From: Mucilaginibacter inviolabilis
GTDB lineage: Bacteria > Bacteroidota > Bacteroidia > Sphingobacteriales > Sphingobacteriaceae
NCBI RefSeq assembly: GCF_011089895.1
Contig: NZ_JAANAT010000003.1
Location: 372,001-436,000, forward strand
Length of the DNA: 64,000 nucleotides
Direction of reading: 5' to 3'
Under the pieces are notes generated by a model. That model worked only from the letters and a program-made list of their open reading frames with translations, was not told the DNA's origin and did no database searches. The translations under genes and the position numbers were made by a program. Below, piece by piece: positions 45,654-55,628 of this stretch (its first letter is position 1; the number at the start of each line of letters is the position of its first letter).

Positions 45654-46281
45654 TATTTATAAAAGCAGGATTTAGCTACTTTATTAAAAGATAACTGATG
45701 ATAAGTAATGGGTGAATAATAGATTGGTTTACCTTTTAAGACGAATAGTTTAGAATCACCCCCAACTAATCCACACCAACAACATCCGATCAATTTAAAC
45801 AAGCTTCAAATAACCGATAGAGCCAATTACAAGTCTAACAACAATCTACCGTTTAAATACAGTAGGCAGATATAGCATATAAACCATCCCCAACCGCATT
45901 CCCCTTTCCTATTTTCTAACAATCTTACTATTATAAGGGTACTTACAAAAACACTCAAAAAACAGGAAATAATTATGCTCTAGAACAGTCTTGATTTACA
46001 TCCTCATGTAGTTTAAAATTGACTGCGAAGTCTGCACATTTTCAAAATACAGTTTTATTAGATACAAGACGTGTAAAGTTATTATAAGGTTAAATAGCTC
46101 ACCTGCTTACCTTAAGTAATGACTTTTGAAAAGGTTTCAAAACAGGAGCTATGCTTGCATCAAATTATAGATAGGGGATGGTGTGAACTCGTGTCTTTTC
46201 TCTTCACAAAAGGTCCCAAAAACAATTCACAAATGTTTATTAATTAGTGCCCTGAACAATATGAATATTTTATACTCAACA
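45654..46281. other. AT-rich gap between cassettes A and B
   Basis: No gene of more than a few dozen codons fits. The last part (from about 46236, CCTGAACAAT) begins to resemble the region upstream of cassette A. Otherwise I see nothing. Confidence 0.5.
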
Positions 46282-46311
46282 TTTGTTTAAAATGATAAAT
46301 AATTATATTTG
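46282..46311 (+). promoter_or_regulatory. Promoter of RHS cassette B
   Basis: TTTG (46282-46285), 18 bases, then TATATTTG (46304-46311). The same box and flanks (AATGATAAATAATTATATTT) lie in front of cassette A, so promoter and leader were duplicated with the genes. Confidence 0.78.
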
Positions 46312-46484
46312 AAGCACCTTAACTCTGCAATATGATCGCATTATCACAGTAAGAACTCTAATCAATAGCTTTAAGAAAGGCTTCAATCAAGTACATTTTA
46401 TTCATTTCATGACAATTTAGCATCAGTCTGTTACAGATCGATCTTGCCCTTATTTTTTTAAGTAAACTTTAAGCTCCTTATATT

Positions 46485-47597
46485 ATGAAGAAACTATTCC
46501 TTTCCCTATCCCTATTTTTAAGCTTTTCGTCATTAGTGCATGCACAGTGGACAACTAATGGAGCGAATACCATTACTTCAACCACCAATTCTGTTGGTAT
46601 TGGAACCACAGCACCGTCTCAAGTCCTTGATGTAACTGGAACAGGAGGAGCCTTTAGTGCTACAGGTAAAGCTAATGCAGCTTTTCTACAAGATCACACT
46701 AACTATAGAGGTATAAACCTTGGTTATGATAGCTCAGGTCAGATAGGTATTATTGGAAGCAGTACACCAGGAGTTCCGAGTAATCTCGCATTTTGGAACT
46801 ATGGAGGTACTGGTTGGTTTGAGGCTATGCGTCTTACTTCCAATGGCTATTTAGGTATCGGAACAACAAACCCACAAACGAGTCTTCATGTGGTTGGTAC
46901 CGGAGCAACATATGAGGCAGATAATTCAAAAGCAATCTCCGGAGGAGGATTGGTTATACAGGGAAATATTGGAGGGAGCAGATCAGCGGCAACAGGTGCT
47001 CAATTGGAGTTTGTATTGCCCGCAAATCCAGACGGAACCAACTTTTGGGGACAGGCCCGAATTATAACTGTTCCTGGTACGGCCTCTCCTGGTGCAGTTG
47101 GAAAAATGATTTTAGGTACCCGACGTAATATCAACAAATTTGGAACAGGCTATCAATTATATTATGGAGATGACCTGATTATTGATGGTGCCGGAAATAT
47201 AGGTATTGGAATGATAAATCCTCAGAATAAATTGGATGTAAGAGGTAAAATCCATTCTCAATCGGTGGTAGTTGACATGTTAGGTTGGTCGGATTATGTT
47301 TTAAAAAAAGATTATCAGCTACCGTCCTTGCAGGAAGTAAAAGCCTATATCGATCAAAACCAACATTTACCAGAAATTCCATCAGAGCAGCAAATTGCTA
47401 AAGAAGGTTTGAACCTGGGGGAAATGAATAAACTGTTAATGAAAAAGGTTGAGGAATTGACTTTGTATTTGATTGAAAAAGACAAAAATGAAAAAGAGCA
47501 AATTGAAATTAATAATACTTTAAAATCAAAACTAAAAGCACAACAAGAACAAATTGATCGATTGGCTGAAACGGTTAACGGACTTATTCATAATTAG
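46485..47597 (+). CDS. Exported tail-fibre-like protein, cassette B
   Basis: A 370-aa paralogue of 36761-37801. The signal peptide ends in SLVHAQ and the mature N-terminus WTTNGANTITSTTNSVGIGT is the same. The middle differs (SATGKANAAFLQDHTNYRG, a different set of GIGTTNP repeats). The C-terminal block KKDYQLPSLQEVKAYIDQNQ and GLNLGEMNKLLMKKVEELTL is again shared, with a longer coiled coil to IDRLAETVNGLIHN. The pattern of shared ends and variable middle suggests that the middle is the binding part. Confidence 0.82.
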   Translation: MKKLFLSLSLFLSFSSLVHAQWTTNGANTITSTTNSVGIGTTAPSQVLDVTGTGGAFSATGKANAAFLQDHTNYRGINLGYDSSGQIGIIGSSTPGVPSNLAFWNYGGTGWFEAMRLTSNGYLGIGTTNPQTSLHVVGTGATYEADNSKAISGGGLVIQGNIGGSRSAATGAQLEFVLPANPDGTNFWGQARIITVPGTASPGAVGKMILGTRRNINKFGTGYQLYYGDDLIIDGAGNIGIGMINPQNKLDVRGKIHSQSVVVDMLGWSDYVLKKDYQLPSLQEVKAYIDQNQHLPEIPSEQQIAKEGLNLGEMNKLLMKKVEELTLYLIEKDKNEKEQIEINNTLKSKLKAQQEQIDRLAETVNGLIHN

Positions 47598-47663
47598 GAT
47601 TTTTCCTGTAAATAAAAAAAGTGTTCAAATTAATTGTTTCATTATATTATCTCAATTAAGACA

Positions 47664-50600
47664 ATGTCAATAAATAGTTGTTTACCATATTTAAAACTGA
47701 TCAGACGGGGCTTTTTTATTGCTCTGTGCCTTTTATCCACTAGCTTTAAAGGCGCTTATGGGCAAGGGCATTCTGCTACAGATACAGATCCGTTTACAGA
47801 TTTGACCAATATTTTACCGCCTTCTCCAGAGGCATTTCAGATGACAAAATACGGTGGACTGCATCCTGGCTTATCCACCGGAACTAGCCAGGCGCATGTC
47901 TCTTTGTTTCAAATCAAAAGCCCTAAATTGTCGTTTTCGGTCGATCTTAATTATTCTACCAATGGTTTAAAAGTTGATGAGATATCATCAAGAGCAGGCA
48001 TGGGCTGGGTTTTAAATGGTTCAGGAGTCATAAGCCGGACCGTTATGGGGACCCCTGATGTTGCTGGCCATACTGTCTTTGTAGCTTTACCAGAGAATTT
48101 GGAAAACTATATCAATGACAGACCAACATTTGAAAAAATAAAACTAGGGGCTATGTCGGCCTCCAACAGTCCTTATGACACACAACCCGATATATATCAG
48201 TATAGTTTTTCTGGATACAGTGGTAAATTTTATATAGATCCTCAAACAGACAGCTTGATACTTATTGCCAATGAACCTATTAAGATTCAAAAAGATCTTT
48301 CAGTTTCCGCAACAGCCTGGAATTTTATAGCTACTACACCTGATGGTGCGAAGTATTATTTTGGAGGCAATGCTGCTACAGAACAAACATATTCATCAAC
48401 CTCTGGCACTTATTGCGGAAAAATATTTGATTATCCGGTACCAACAGCATGGTATCTCACCAAAATTAAGCATCCTTTGGCAGACTCCATTACATTTAGC
48501 TATAAGCCAATCTCCTTTGATTATCAGGCCAGTGTAAATGAAAGCATAACCAAAACGCCGCAATCAACATCGTCTACAGGCTGTTCTCTTGTTGTGACAG
48601 GTTCAACTCCAAAAACCTGCCCGATTGTAGATAAGACAAGCTTATGTTATAATCAATTAAATACACAAACCTACTTTTTGTCTGCTATTGATAGTAAATA
48701 TGTAACCTATAAATTTAATTATAATAACGGTGTAGGTACTCTCGATAGTTTATTAAATAATATCTGCCTATATAGTAAAAGTGACGGACATCTTTTTAAA
48801 AAAATCAATTTGCTGCAACAAGATGTGGTGTCTACACAATATCTGAGTACATATTCTCAAACGCATACCGGGGTAAATCACAGACCATTTTTGATGGGTT
48901 TGGAAGAGGTTGATCCTCTTTCGGGAAAGAAACAGGTTTATAAGTTTTCTTATAATAATTTGGATAAAATGCCCTCCAGACTATCTTATTCAAGGGATAC
49001 TTACGGCTATTTTAATGGCAAAACAAACAGTCATCTTATCCCACAGCCTGAAGCCGATTATCAATATACCAATCTGTTCCCGACCAATCTTGCTAATAAA
49101 ACCCCTGATTTTAACTATTCAAAAGTAGGAACTTTATCAAAAATTCAGTATCCACCAGGAGGTTACGATAGTATAGAATATGAAGCTAATATAATTTATG
49201 GAAGAGTACTTGATCAACCACAGAAGGACAATACTTTAATATTAGGAACGGTTGGTGTTGGCGCTAAATCTCCACAATCTGTAACCAGTGCCCCATTTTA
49301 TGCTTCCGGAAGTTTAATGGTAAAGAATATTTGTACAGGCCTTGCCGGTGATGGAACCTATGACCTTCATTGCATCAGCGAATTCCAGATACTGGATCAA
49401 ACGGCAGGCGGGATTGTATTAAGCGGGACAACAAAGGCTAATACGACCCATACTTATCCAATGGTCAATTTCCTGTTAAATCATCAATATGTTCTGACAG
49501 TAACGGCTTATGGATCAGTTGTGTCTGGTGAAGTTGACGTATTTCTTCCGCCTACGCCAGCTACCTATAAAATGGGATTGTATGAAGCCCCGGGCCTAAG
49601 AGTTAAAAGGGTTATTACATCATCTGGCAATGCCCCGGATATGGTAAAAACATATAATTATACTAAACTGAATGATACTATGCCATCTGGTGAGGTAGTC
49701 GGTTTTGAACCAAAATACTTCTACGATAGTCAAACATTACTTAATTGCAGTTTTTCTACTGACGGTAGCAATGGTTTGCCACCTCAAAGTTATGCGGATT
49801 TAAACGGCACACCTTGTATCTACCAGGTAGCACAGTCAAACAGCCTAAGGAATTTATATTCAACCGAAGGAAGTTATTTGTATTACTCTGCCGTAACAGA
49901 AGATGATGGTGATGTAGTCAATCATGGTGTTACAGAACACATTTTTTCTGTAAATCAGGATGTTCCCAGCCGTCTCGTTTTTGGTAAGGAGATAGCAAAT
50001 GCGCCCTTATCTAACAACGGAATAAATAATGGCGCAGAACTGCAGACCACCGTGTATAAATTAAAATCATCATCTTATATACCTGTTGAGCAAACAATCA
50101 ATAATTATAAATTAGATAACCGGTATTTTAAGCAGAGAACAGTATATGTGATCAGACAAGAATTTACCGGATTGGGTGGCAGCAATAATCCCGGAGTTGT
50201 GCAACCTTATGAAACAGCCCCTTATGATATTGCTATGTATAAGCTTACCTCCTATTGGACCTATCCCGATACGGTTACTAAAACTACATATGATTTAAAC
50301 GGTCTCAATCCGATAAAATCATATGTAATCAATACTTATAACAATCCGGGAAACCCGCAAGTATCACAAAATACGTTGATCAATAGTAAAGGTGATAATA
50401 TTATCAATACGTTCAAATATGCAACAGATTTAACCAGTATAACCGGACTGAGACCAGGAGCGGTTACTGCAGCTCAATATTTATTGAATACTAATCAATT
50501 GGGAGCAGTACTTCAAAGAGAGCAATTTAAAAATAGCATTCCGGTTTTCAAGGGCCGTACAGATTATAAAATAGCTAATGGTTTTGCCTTGCCTGATACA

Positions 50601-51191
50601 ATGTTTTTTCAAAATGGAAACCAAGCCCTGGAACCCAGGGTTGCCAATATTAATTATAATACATCAGGTGATATTGTATCGCAAACTTTAGTTGGCGGCG
50701 CTTACAATAGTTATCAATGGGATAGTAATAGACTACCTATTGCACAAGTAAAAAATGCTTCATCCTCTGAGTTTTATTATGAAGGATTTGAAGAAAGTGT
50801 TGCAACAGGAACAACTACAGGAGTGGCTCATACCGGAAAGAAGTACACTACCAATGCAACCATAAGCTGGACCAGGCCGAACAGCCGTATTTATGTGATC
50901 AGTTACTGGTATAGAAGCAGCGGGATTTGGCAATATCAATCTGAACAGGTTTATACAGCAACAAGTTTTACAATGACGGGAGGAGATGCCTATGATGACA
51001 TCCGGATCTATCCTAAAGATGCACAGATGACCACCTACACCTATGATCCTTTAGTTGGTATAACAAGTTCAACAGATGCTAAAAGCGAGACGACGACGTA
51101 TGAGTACGATAGCTTCCAGCGCTTAATGAATGTGAAGGACAAAGACGGGAATATTATAAAACATATGGACTATCATTTCCAGGGTCAATAA
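47664..51191 (+). CDS. Exported RHS/YD-repeat protein, first large subunit, cassette B
   Basis: A 1175-aa protein counted from the ATG at 47664 (MSINSCLPYLKLIRRG); the frame extends 30 bp further from a TTG, with less signal-peptide character. The signal ends near GAYGQ. The N-terminal part (TKYGGLHPGLSTGTSQAHVS, EISSRAGMGWVLNGSGVIS) is SpvB/TcB-like. The lectin-like insert EFYYEGFEESVATG and YDDIRIYPKDAQMTTYTYDP and the end YEYDSFQRLMNVKDKDGNI and MDYHFQGQ match its cassette A partner closely, while the first 900 residues diverge. The next gene starts 31 bp on. Confidence 0.85.
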   Translation: MSINSCLPYLKLIRRGFFIALCLLSTSFKGAYGQGHSATDTDPFTDLTNILPPSPEAFQMTKYGGLHPGLSTGTSQAHVSLFQIKSPKLSFSVDLNYSTNGLKVDEISSRAGMGWVLNGSGVISRTVMGTPDVAGHTVFVALPENLENYINDRPTFEKIKLGAMSASNSPYDTQPDIYQYSFSGYSGKFYIDPQTDSLILIANEPIKIQKDLSVSATAWNFIATTPDGAKYYFGGNAATEQTYSSTSGTYCGKIFDYPVPTAWYLTKIKHPLADSITFSYKPISFDYQASVNESITKTPQSTSSTGCSLVVTGSTPKTCPIVDKTSLCYNQLNTQTYFLSAIDSKYVTYKFNYNNGVGTLDSLLNNICLYSKSDGHLFKKINLLQQDVVSTQYLSTYSQTHTGVNHRPFLMGLEEVDPLSGKKQVYKFSYNNLDKMPSRLSYSRDTYGYFNGKTNSHLIPQPEADYQYTNLFPTNLANKTPDFNYSKVGTLSKIQYPPGGYDSIEYEANIIYGRVLDQPQKDNTLILGTVGVGAKSPQSVTSAPFYASGSLMVKNICTGLAGDGTYDLHCISEFQILDQTAGGIVLSGTTKANTTHTYPMVNFLLNHQYVLTVTAYGSVVSGEVDVFLPPTPATYKMGLYEAPGLRVKRVITSSGNAPDMVKTYNYTKLNDTMPSGEVVGFEPKYFYDSQTLLNCSFSTDGSNGLPPQSYADLNGTPCIYQVAQSNSLRNLYSTEGSYLYYSAVTEDDGDVVNHGVTEHIFSVNQDVPSRLVFGKEIANAPLSNNGINNGAELQTTVYKLKSSSYIPVEQTINNYKLDNRYFKQRTVYVIRQEFTGLGGSNNPGVVQPYETAPYDIAMYKLTSYWTYPDTVTKTTYDLNGLNPIKSYVINTYNNPGNPQVSQNTLINSKGDNIINTFKYATDLTSITGLRPGAVTAAQYLLNTNQLGAVLQREQFKNSIPVFKGRTDYKIANGFALPDTMFFQNGNQALEPRVANINYNTSGDIVSQTLVGGAYNSYQWDSNRLPIAQVKNASSSEFYYEGFEESVATGTTTGVAHTGKKYTTNATISWTRPNSRIYVISYWYRSSGIWQYQSEQVYTATSFTMTGGDAYDDIRIYPKDAQMTTYTYDPLVGITSSTDAKSETTTYEYDSFQRLMNVKDKDGNIIKHMDYHFQGQ

Positions 51192-51222
51192 CTGAAGGAA
51201 CAACCTAAAAGAGATTATCACA

Positions 51223-54200
51223 ATGAATCATATCAAAAGTTTGCTTTTAGCCTTTAGCGGTATGCTTTTGGCTTTCCATGCAATAGCGCAGGCGCCCATC
51301 CAGGTAACGAGCCCGATGACGGGCACACCTGCGGCAGGTTCGTATTTTAGCTATAGTAGTATTACGCTGAGTCCGAATTTTAGTTTCACGGCAGCGGCAG
51401 GTAGTAGTCTGAGCCTGTATATTGCCAACCCGGACTGTCAGCCGTTGGTGAACAGTTTTAACCAGAACCAGAATTATATCGTAACCAGTACGCCCAGGGT
51501 TGGTGGAATGACAACAGTCGGCTCAACCCCAAACTCCGGAGATTTTGCGAATAGATCAACCTGTGATCTGATGCAGACGGTACAATACATAGATGGCCTG
51601 GGCAGGCCTTTACAGACGGTTCAGGTACAGGGGAGTCCTTTAAATAAAGACGTGGTTCAGCCTGTTGCCTATGATCAGTTTGGACGGGAAGCGATCAAAT
51701 ACCTGCCCTATGCAGCCACTACTGCTGATGGCAGCTATAAAACAGACGCGTTAACTACAGGGATCAATAACTTTTATAACCCTGGGGGCAGTGGTGTAAG
51801 CGGTACTCAGCAAAGCACGGGTGGAATTGTTTATAACCCGAATCCGTACAGCGTAACCAACTTCGAGCCATCACCACTAAACCGGGTGCTGGAGCAGGGA
51901 GCAGCAGGCACACCCTGGCAACCGGTAGCAGGAAATACAACTGGACATACGGCAAAAATGGTTTATACTACCAATAATCTGAACGCCTTTAGCGGAACCG
52001 ATACCTCAGTAAGCATGCGCGTAACATTGTATAACGCGACCATTAACAGCGACCAGAGCCGCACACTGACCATTGGCAATACCGCGGGCAACTATTACCT
52101 GGCCGGCCAGCTGTATGTAACGGTAAGCAAGGACGAGAACTGGAAAGATACCGGATTTGGTAATTCAAGGGGTGGTACAACCGAAGAATATAAAGACAAA
52201 GAAGGCCATGTGGTGCTGAAACGGACGTTTAACTATACAGGAGGCACGTTACAGATGCTATCCACCTATTACGTTTACGATGATCTGGGCAACCTGGCCT
52301 TTGTACTGTCGCCGCAGAGCGGAGCGGACAATGGCACTCCAGTGCAAGCCACTCTGGATAATCTGTGTTTTCAATATCGTTACGACCAGCGAAACCGTTT
52401 GACTGAAAAAAAGGTTCCGGGTAAAGGTTGGGAGTTCATGGTATATAATACACTGGACCAGGTGATTTTCAGCCAAGATGCCAACCAACGGGCGCAAAAT
52501 CCCCAGGTTTGGACCTATACCCAGTATGATGTGATGGGACGAGTGGCACTCACTGGTTTGTGGGGTTCGGCAGGAGCGTCCGGAAGTGCAGGCGATAAGA
52601 ATATCAGTGTGCCGGACCATACGTTGAAGAACTGGTTGATTAGCTGGGCAGCTGCCCAGACCACCTTATGGCTTAGCCGTGACAACACTACATCAACCGG
52701 ATATACGTTTCTGAACCCTCAGGGTGGCAACCCGATTCTGACCATCAATTACTACGATGATTATAACAATATGCCTAATCTGCCAACAGGTTACCAGGTA
52801 AGCAGCGGAGTTAGCACGATGACCAAAGGGTTGTTAACGGCAACCAAAACCATCGTGCTCAACACCACGGGTAATACAACCCCGGATTACCTGTGGAGCG
52901 TACATTATTATGATGATCTGGGCAGGGAAATCCAGACCTACCAGCAACATTACCTGGGCGGAGCGGCGAACGCATCGAACTTTGATGTGATAGTGAATAC
53001 GTATAACTTCAACAATCAGGTGATCACAACCAACCGGAGGCATTTTACCACTGCTGCCACAGGTGCGCCGCAACTAACGATCAACAATACTTATAGTTAC
53101 GACCACATGGGCCGTAAAATAAAAACTTTTGAACAGATCAATACTGGTACAAATGTGTTGTTAAGCCAAACCGATTATAACGAGATCGGGCAGTTAAAAA
53201 CCAAACACCTGCATAGCGCCAACGGTGGGTCTTCGTTTTTGCAGAACATCAGCTATGCGTATAACGAGCGTGGCTGGCTTTCGCAGGTAAATGACCCGAC
53301 TGTAGCTCCGGCAACAGATAAATTGTTTAGCATGGCGCTGAATTATAATACACCGGTGCCAGCACACAACGGGAGCCCACAGTACAACGGGAACATTGCC
53401 GAACAGCTGTATAACAAAGGAACCGCGGGACAAAAGTATGTAACCTATAACTACGATCAGCTGAATCGTTTAATAGCGGGCAACTCCGTAGAGGCATTCA
53501 GTGAGAATACCATAACTTACGATGCCAATGGGAATATCCAGGGCATGACCCGTTTCGGTCCGAATGCGGGTACGCTGACGTATAACTATGGGGGCACCAA
53601 CCAGCTACAATCAGTAAGCGGCGGAGTGACGAGGAGTTATAGCTATGATGCCAATGGCAATGCCACCAGTGATGGTCAGGGTAATACGATCACCTATAAT
53701 CTGCTGAATCTGCCGCAGACAATAGCCGGTAAAAGCTTAACATACGTATATGATGCCAGTGGTCAAAAACTGCGGAAGATCTCGGGCACCACGGTAACGG
53801 AATATATAGGTGGTATACAATACACGGGCACGGGGATAGACTTTGTGCAAACGGAGGAGGGCCGGGTGCTTAACCCAACAAGTTCGCCGAACTATGAATA
53901 TACCCTAACAGATCACCTGGGGAATAACCGGGTAACGTTTGATCAGACGAATGGCAAGAAGAGTGAAGATGATTATTATCCATTCGGCTTAAATGTAGCC
54001 CGGGGAACGATACCAAGTTTACGAAATCATTATCTTTACAATAAGAAGGAACTGCAGGATGAGTTGAATCAATATGATTATGGCGCGAGGTTCTATGACC
54101 CGGTTATAGGGAGATGGAATAGTGTAGATCCTCTGGCAGAGAAAGGGAGGCGATGGTCGCCTTATAACTATGTACTGAATAATCCTATTAGGTTGATTGA

Positions 54201-54915
54201 TCCTGATGGGATGAAGGCCTATGATTGGTTGGATAAAGGAGACGGCAACTATGTTTGGGACGACCGTGTTGTTGACCAAAAGACAGCAGAACAATTTCAT
54301 GGTAACGACGCTAAATATGTAGGAAAGGAGGCGACAATTAAATCTTATCAAGCCGGGGAGCAATTAGATCAAGTAAATCTAAATAGTGACGGTACCATTA
54401 GTGCAGAAAAATTAATGAATAGCCCTGGTACTCCTGGTTTAACTTGGAGCAAAGATGGAGTCGTAACCAATGCTGCGGGTTCTACAATTACACCAAGGCG
54501 AACAGAGGGAGCTTATATAGACCTAACTACGCAATTTGCATTTATGGGTGGAGTTGGTTTTTCAGTTGGAAAGGTTATCGATGCCGTAGGAAACTCAAAA
54601 ACATTTTTTACATCTTCCACCAATATAGGATTTGGACTGGGAGCTGGTATTGAAGTTGGAGGTATTAAGCCTACACGTGGAAATCAATTCTATGTGGATC
54701 AGTTTGCGGGGGCGTCATCGTCTTACAGTGCCTCTGCATTTTTTCTCGGCGCAAGTTATGGAGGGAGCGTTAACTCTGATTTACATGGTGCTCAATTGAT
54801 GAAACCGAGTAATTTTGGAAAAAACAAAGACGGGTATATTACTGGAAGTGTAATTGGTTCAGCAGGTGTTGATGTTGGTTTAATGTTCAGTCATGGGAAA
54901 ACATGGGTTTGGTAA
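51223..54915 (+). CDS. DUF6443/RHS toxin protein with variable C-terminal tip, cassette B
   Basis: A 1230-aa protein with a signal peptide (FHAIAQ). DUF6443 region: CQPLVNSFNQNQNYIVTSTP, QTVQYIDGLGRPLQTVQVQG. The core (about 890-995) includes YTLTDHLGNNRVTFDQ, DDYYPFGLNV, YDYGARFYDPVIGRWNSVDP and NNPIRLIDPDGM. The tip of about 235 residues starts with KAYDWLDKGDGNYVW and ends in a Gly/Ser-rich hydrophobic part (FAFMGGVGFSVGKVI, NIGFGLGAGIEVGG) and SHGKTWVW. That composition fits a membrane-active toxin, but no family is recognised. Codon use is richer in GC than cassette A, a hint of separate origin. Confidence 0.87.
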   Translation: MNHIKSLLLAFSGMLLAFHAIAQAPIQVTSPMTGTPAAGSYFSYSSITLSPNFSFTAAAGSSLSLYIANPDCQPLVNSFNQNQNYIVTSTPRVGGMTTVGSTPNSGDFANRSTCDLMQTVQYIDGLGRPLQTVQVQGSPLNKDVVQPVAYDQFGREAIKYLPYAATTADGSYKTDALTTGINNFYNPGGSGVSGTQQSTGGIVYNPNPYSVTNFEPSPLNRVLEQGAAGTPWQPVAGNTTGHTAKMVYTTNNLNAFSGTDTSVSMRVTLYNATINSDQSRTLTIGNTAGNYYLAGQLYVTVSKDENWKDTGFGNSRGGTTEEYKDKEGHVVLKRTFNYTGGTLQMLSTYYVYDDLGNLAFVLSPQSGADNGTPVQATLDNLCFQYRYDQRNRLTEKKVPGKGWEFMVYNTLDQVIFSQDANQRAQNPQVWTYTQYDVMGRVALTGLWGSAGASGSAGDKNISVPDHTLKNWLISWAAAQTTLWLSRDNTTSTGYTFLNPQGGNPILTINYYDDYNNMPNLPTGYQVSSGVSTMTKGLLTATKTIVLNTTGNTTPDYLWSVHYYDDLGREIQTYQQHYLGGAANASNFDVIVNTYNFNNQVITTNRRHFTTAATGAPQLTINNTYSYDHMGRKIKTFEQINTGTNVLLSQTDYNEIGQLKTKHLHSANGGSSFLQNISYAYNERGWLSQVNDPTVAPATDKLFSMALNYNTPVPAHNGSPQYNGNIAEQLYNKGTAGQKYVTYNYDQLNRLIAGNSVEAFSENTITYDANGNIQGMTRFGPNAGTLTYNYGGTNQLQSVSGGVTRSYSYDANGNATSDGQGNTITYNLLNLPQTIAGKSLTYVYDASGQKLRKISGTTVTEYIGGIQYTGTGIDFVQTEEGRVLNPTSSPNYEYTLTDHLGNNRVTFDQTNGKKSEDDYYPFGLNVARGTIPSLRNHYLYNKKELQDELNQYDYGARFYDPVIGRWNSVDPLAEKGRRWSPYNYVLNNPIRLIDPDGMKAYDWLDKGDGNYVWDDRVVDQKTAEQFHGNDAKYVGKEATIKSYQAGEQLDQVNLNSDGTISAEKLMNSPGTPGLTWSKDGVVTNAAGSTITPRRTEGAYIDLTTQFAFMGGVGFSVGKVIDAVGNSKTFFTSSTNIGFGLGAGIEVGGIKPTRGNQFYVDQFAGASSSYSASAFFLGASYGGSVNSDLHGAQLMKPSNFGKNKDGYITGSVIGSAGVDVGLMFSHGKTWVW

Positions 54916-54929
54916 TTAATAAAGAAAAT

Positions 54930-55286
54930 ATGAGAAAAATTGATAAGGTTATTATTTTCAGTATTTTAGGTGTACTTCCTGCGTGCCTGATCTTGTTTTT
55001 TCTTTGGAATACAATTTGGGGACCTTCCACCAAACAAGTAATTACCGAGACGGATTTGTCAGAAAATGTTAATGGAGTAGTAGATTCATTATTTGATGAC
55101 AGAGCAAACCATAACGTGAGGACAGCTATATTGAAGAATCATTACGTATTCCAAATAGAATCCCAGTGGGCTTCAAAAATTGAGATTGGAGACTCATTAA
55201 ATAAGAAAAAAGGGTCATTTCTTCTAGAAGTTTATAAAAAAGGAAATAAGAAGTTGATTTTAGATTATCGATCAACCTTGCGTTAA
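54930..55286 (+). CDS. Candidate membrane immunity protein of cassette B
   Basis: A 118-aa protein counted from the ATG at 54930 (MRKIDKVIIFSILGVLPACL); a frame-open ATG at 54903 inside the toxin gene gives nine more residues but a poor leader. One N-terminal membrane helix is followed by a soluble charged domain (FDDRANHNVRTAILKNHYVF). An inner-membrane anchored immunity protein fits a membrane-acting toxin tip. The conserved box follows 3 bp behind the stop. Confidence 0.65.
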   Translation: MRKIDKVIIFSILGVLPACLILFFLWNTIWGPSTKQVITETDLSENVNGVVDSLFDDRANHNVRTAILKNHYVFQIESQWASKIEIGDSLNKKKGSFLLEVYKKGNKKLILDYRSTLR

Positions 55287-55289
55287 TAT

Positions 55290-55370
55290 CCCCGCTGCTG
55301 CAAGTGTCCCGCTTGTAGTTTACAGGACAAGTAAACATAATACCAAGCCCAACTACCCTGTTGGGCTTTT
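55290..55370 (+). repeat. Conserved post-immunity box with terminator, copy 2
   Basis: CCCCGCTGCTGCAAGTGTCC, CGCTTGTAGTTTACAGG, AAACATAATACC and the hairpin AAGCCCAAC...GTTGGGCTT (55345-55368). Confidence 0.82.
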
Positions 55371-55628
55371 ACTTTTTATAAGCTAACCTTGTTTTAGCAT
55401 GTTGGATAAGACCATCTATAGCGTACATGATGTGCTCTCTGTCCTCATTAGGAAGCTGTTGAATAGATGATAGCACCTTATCTAAAAGGGTTTGATCTAT
55501 TTGCTTATCTGCCTTGCCTACCAGGTAGTCTAATGACGCGCTAAGTACATCAGCAATCTTACCGGCAACCTCAACAGAGGGAATAGCTTCATCCCGCTCA
55601 TAGCTACCTATAAATTTAACATGAACAT
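55369..55628 (-). pseudogene. 3' part of an XRE (Cro/CI-type) regulator gene
   Basis: The reverse strand reads HVKFIGSYERDEAIPSVEVA, then GKIADVLSASLDYLVGKAD, LDKVLSSIQQLPNEDREHIM and ends DGLIQHAKTRLAYKK-stop. SYERDE..PS.E.A.KIADVL..SLDYLVG is the typical second half of an XRE HTH domain with its linker. The first half of the HTH is missing because an RHS core fragment starts at about 55629 on the other strand. Only about 85 codons remain. The same C-terminus is found as short relics at 45603 and 57273. Confidence 0.8.

Noticed and set aside
54444..54653. 69-codon + strand frame inside the toxin tip of cassette B
   Set aside because: It lies wholly within the larger RHS gene and shows only codon shadow, no start signal.
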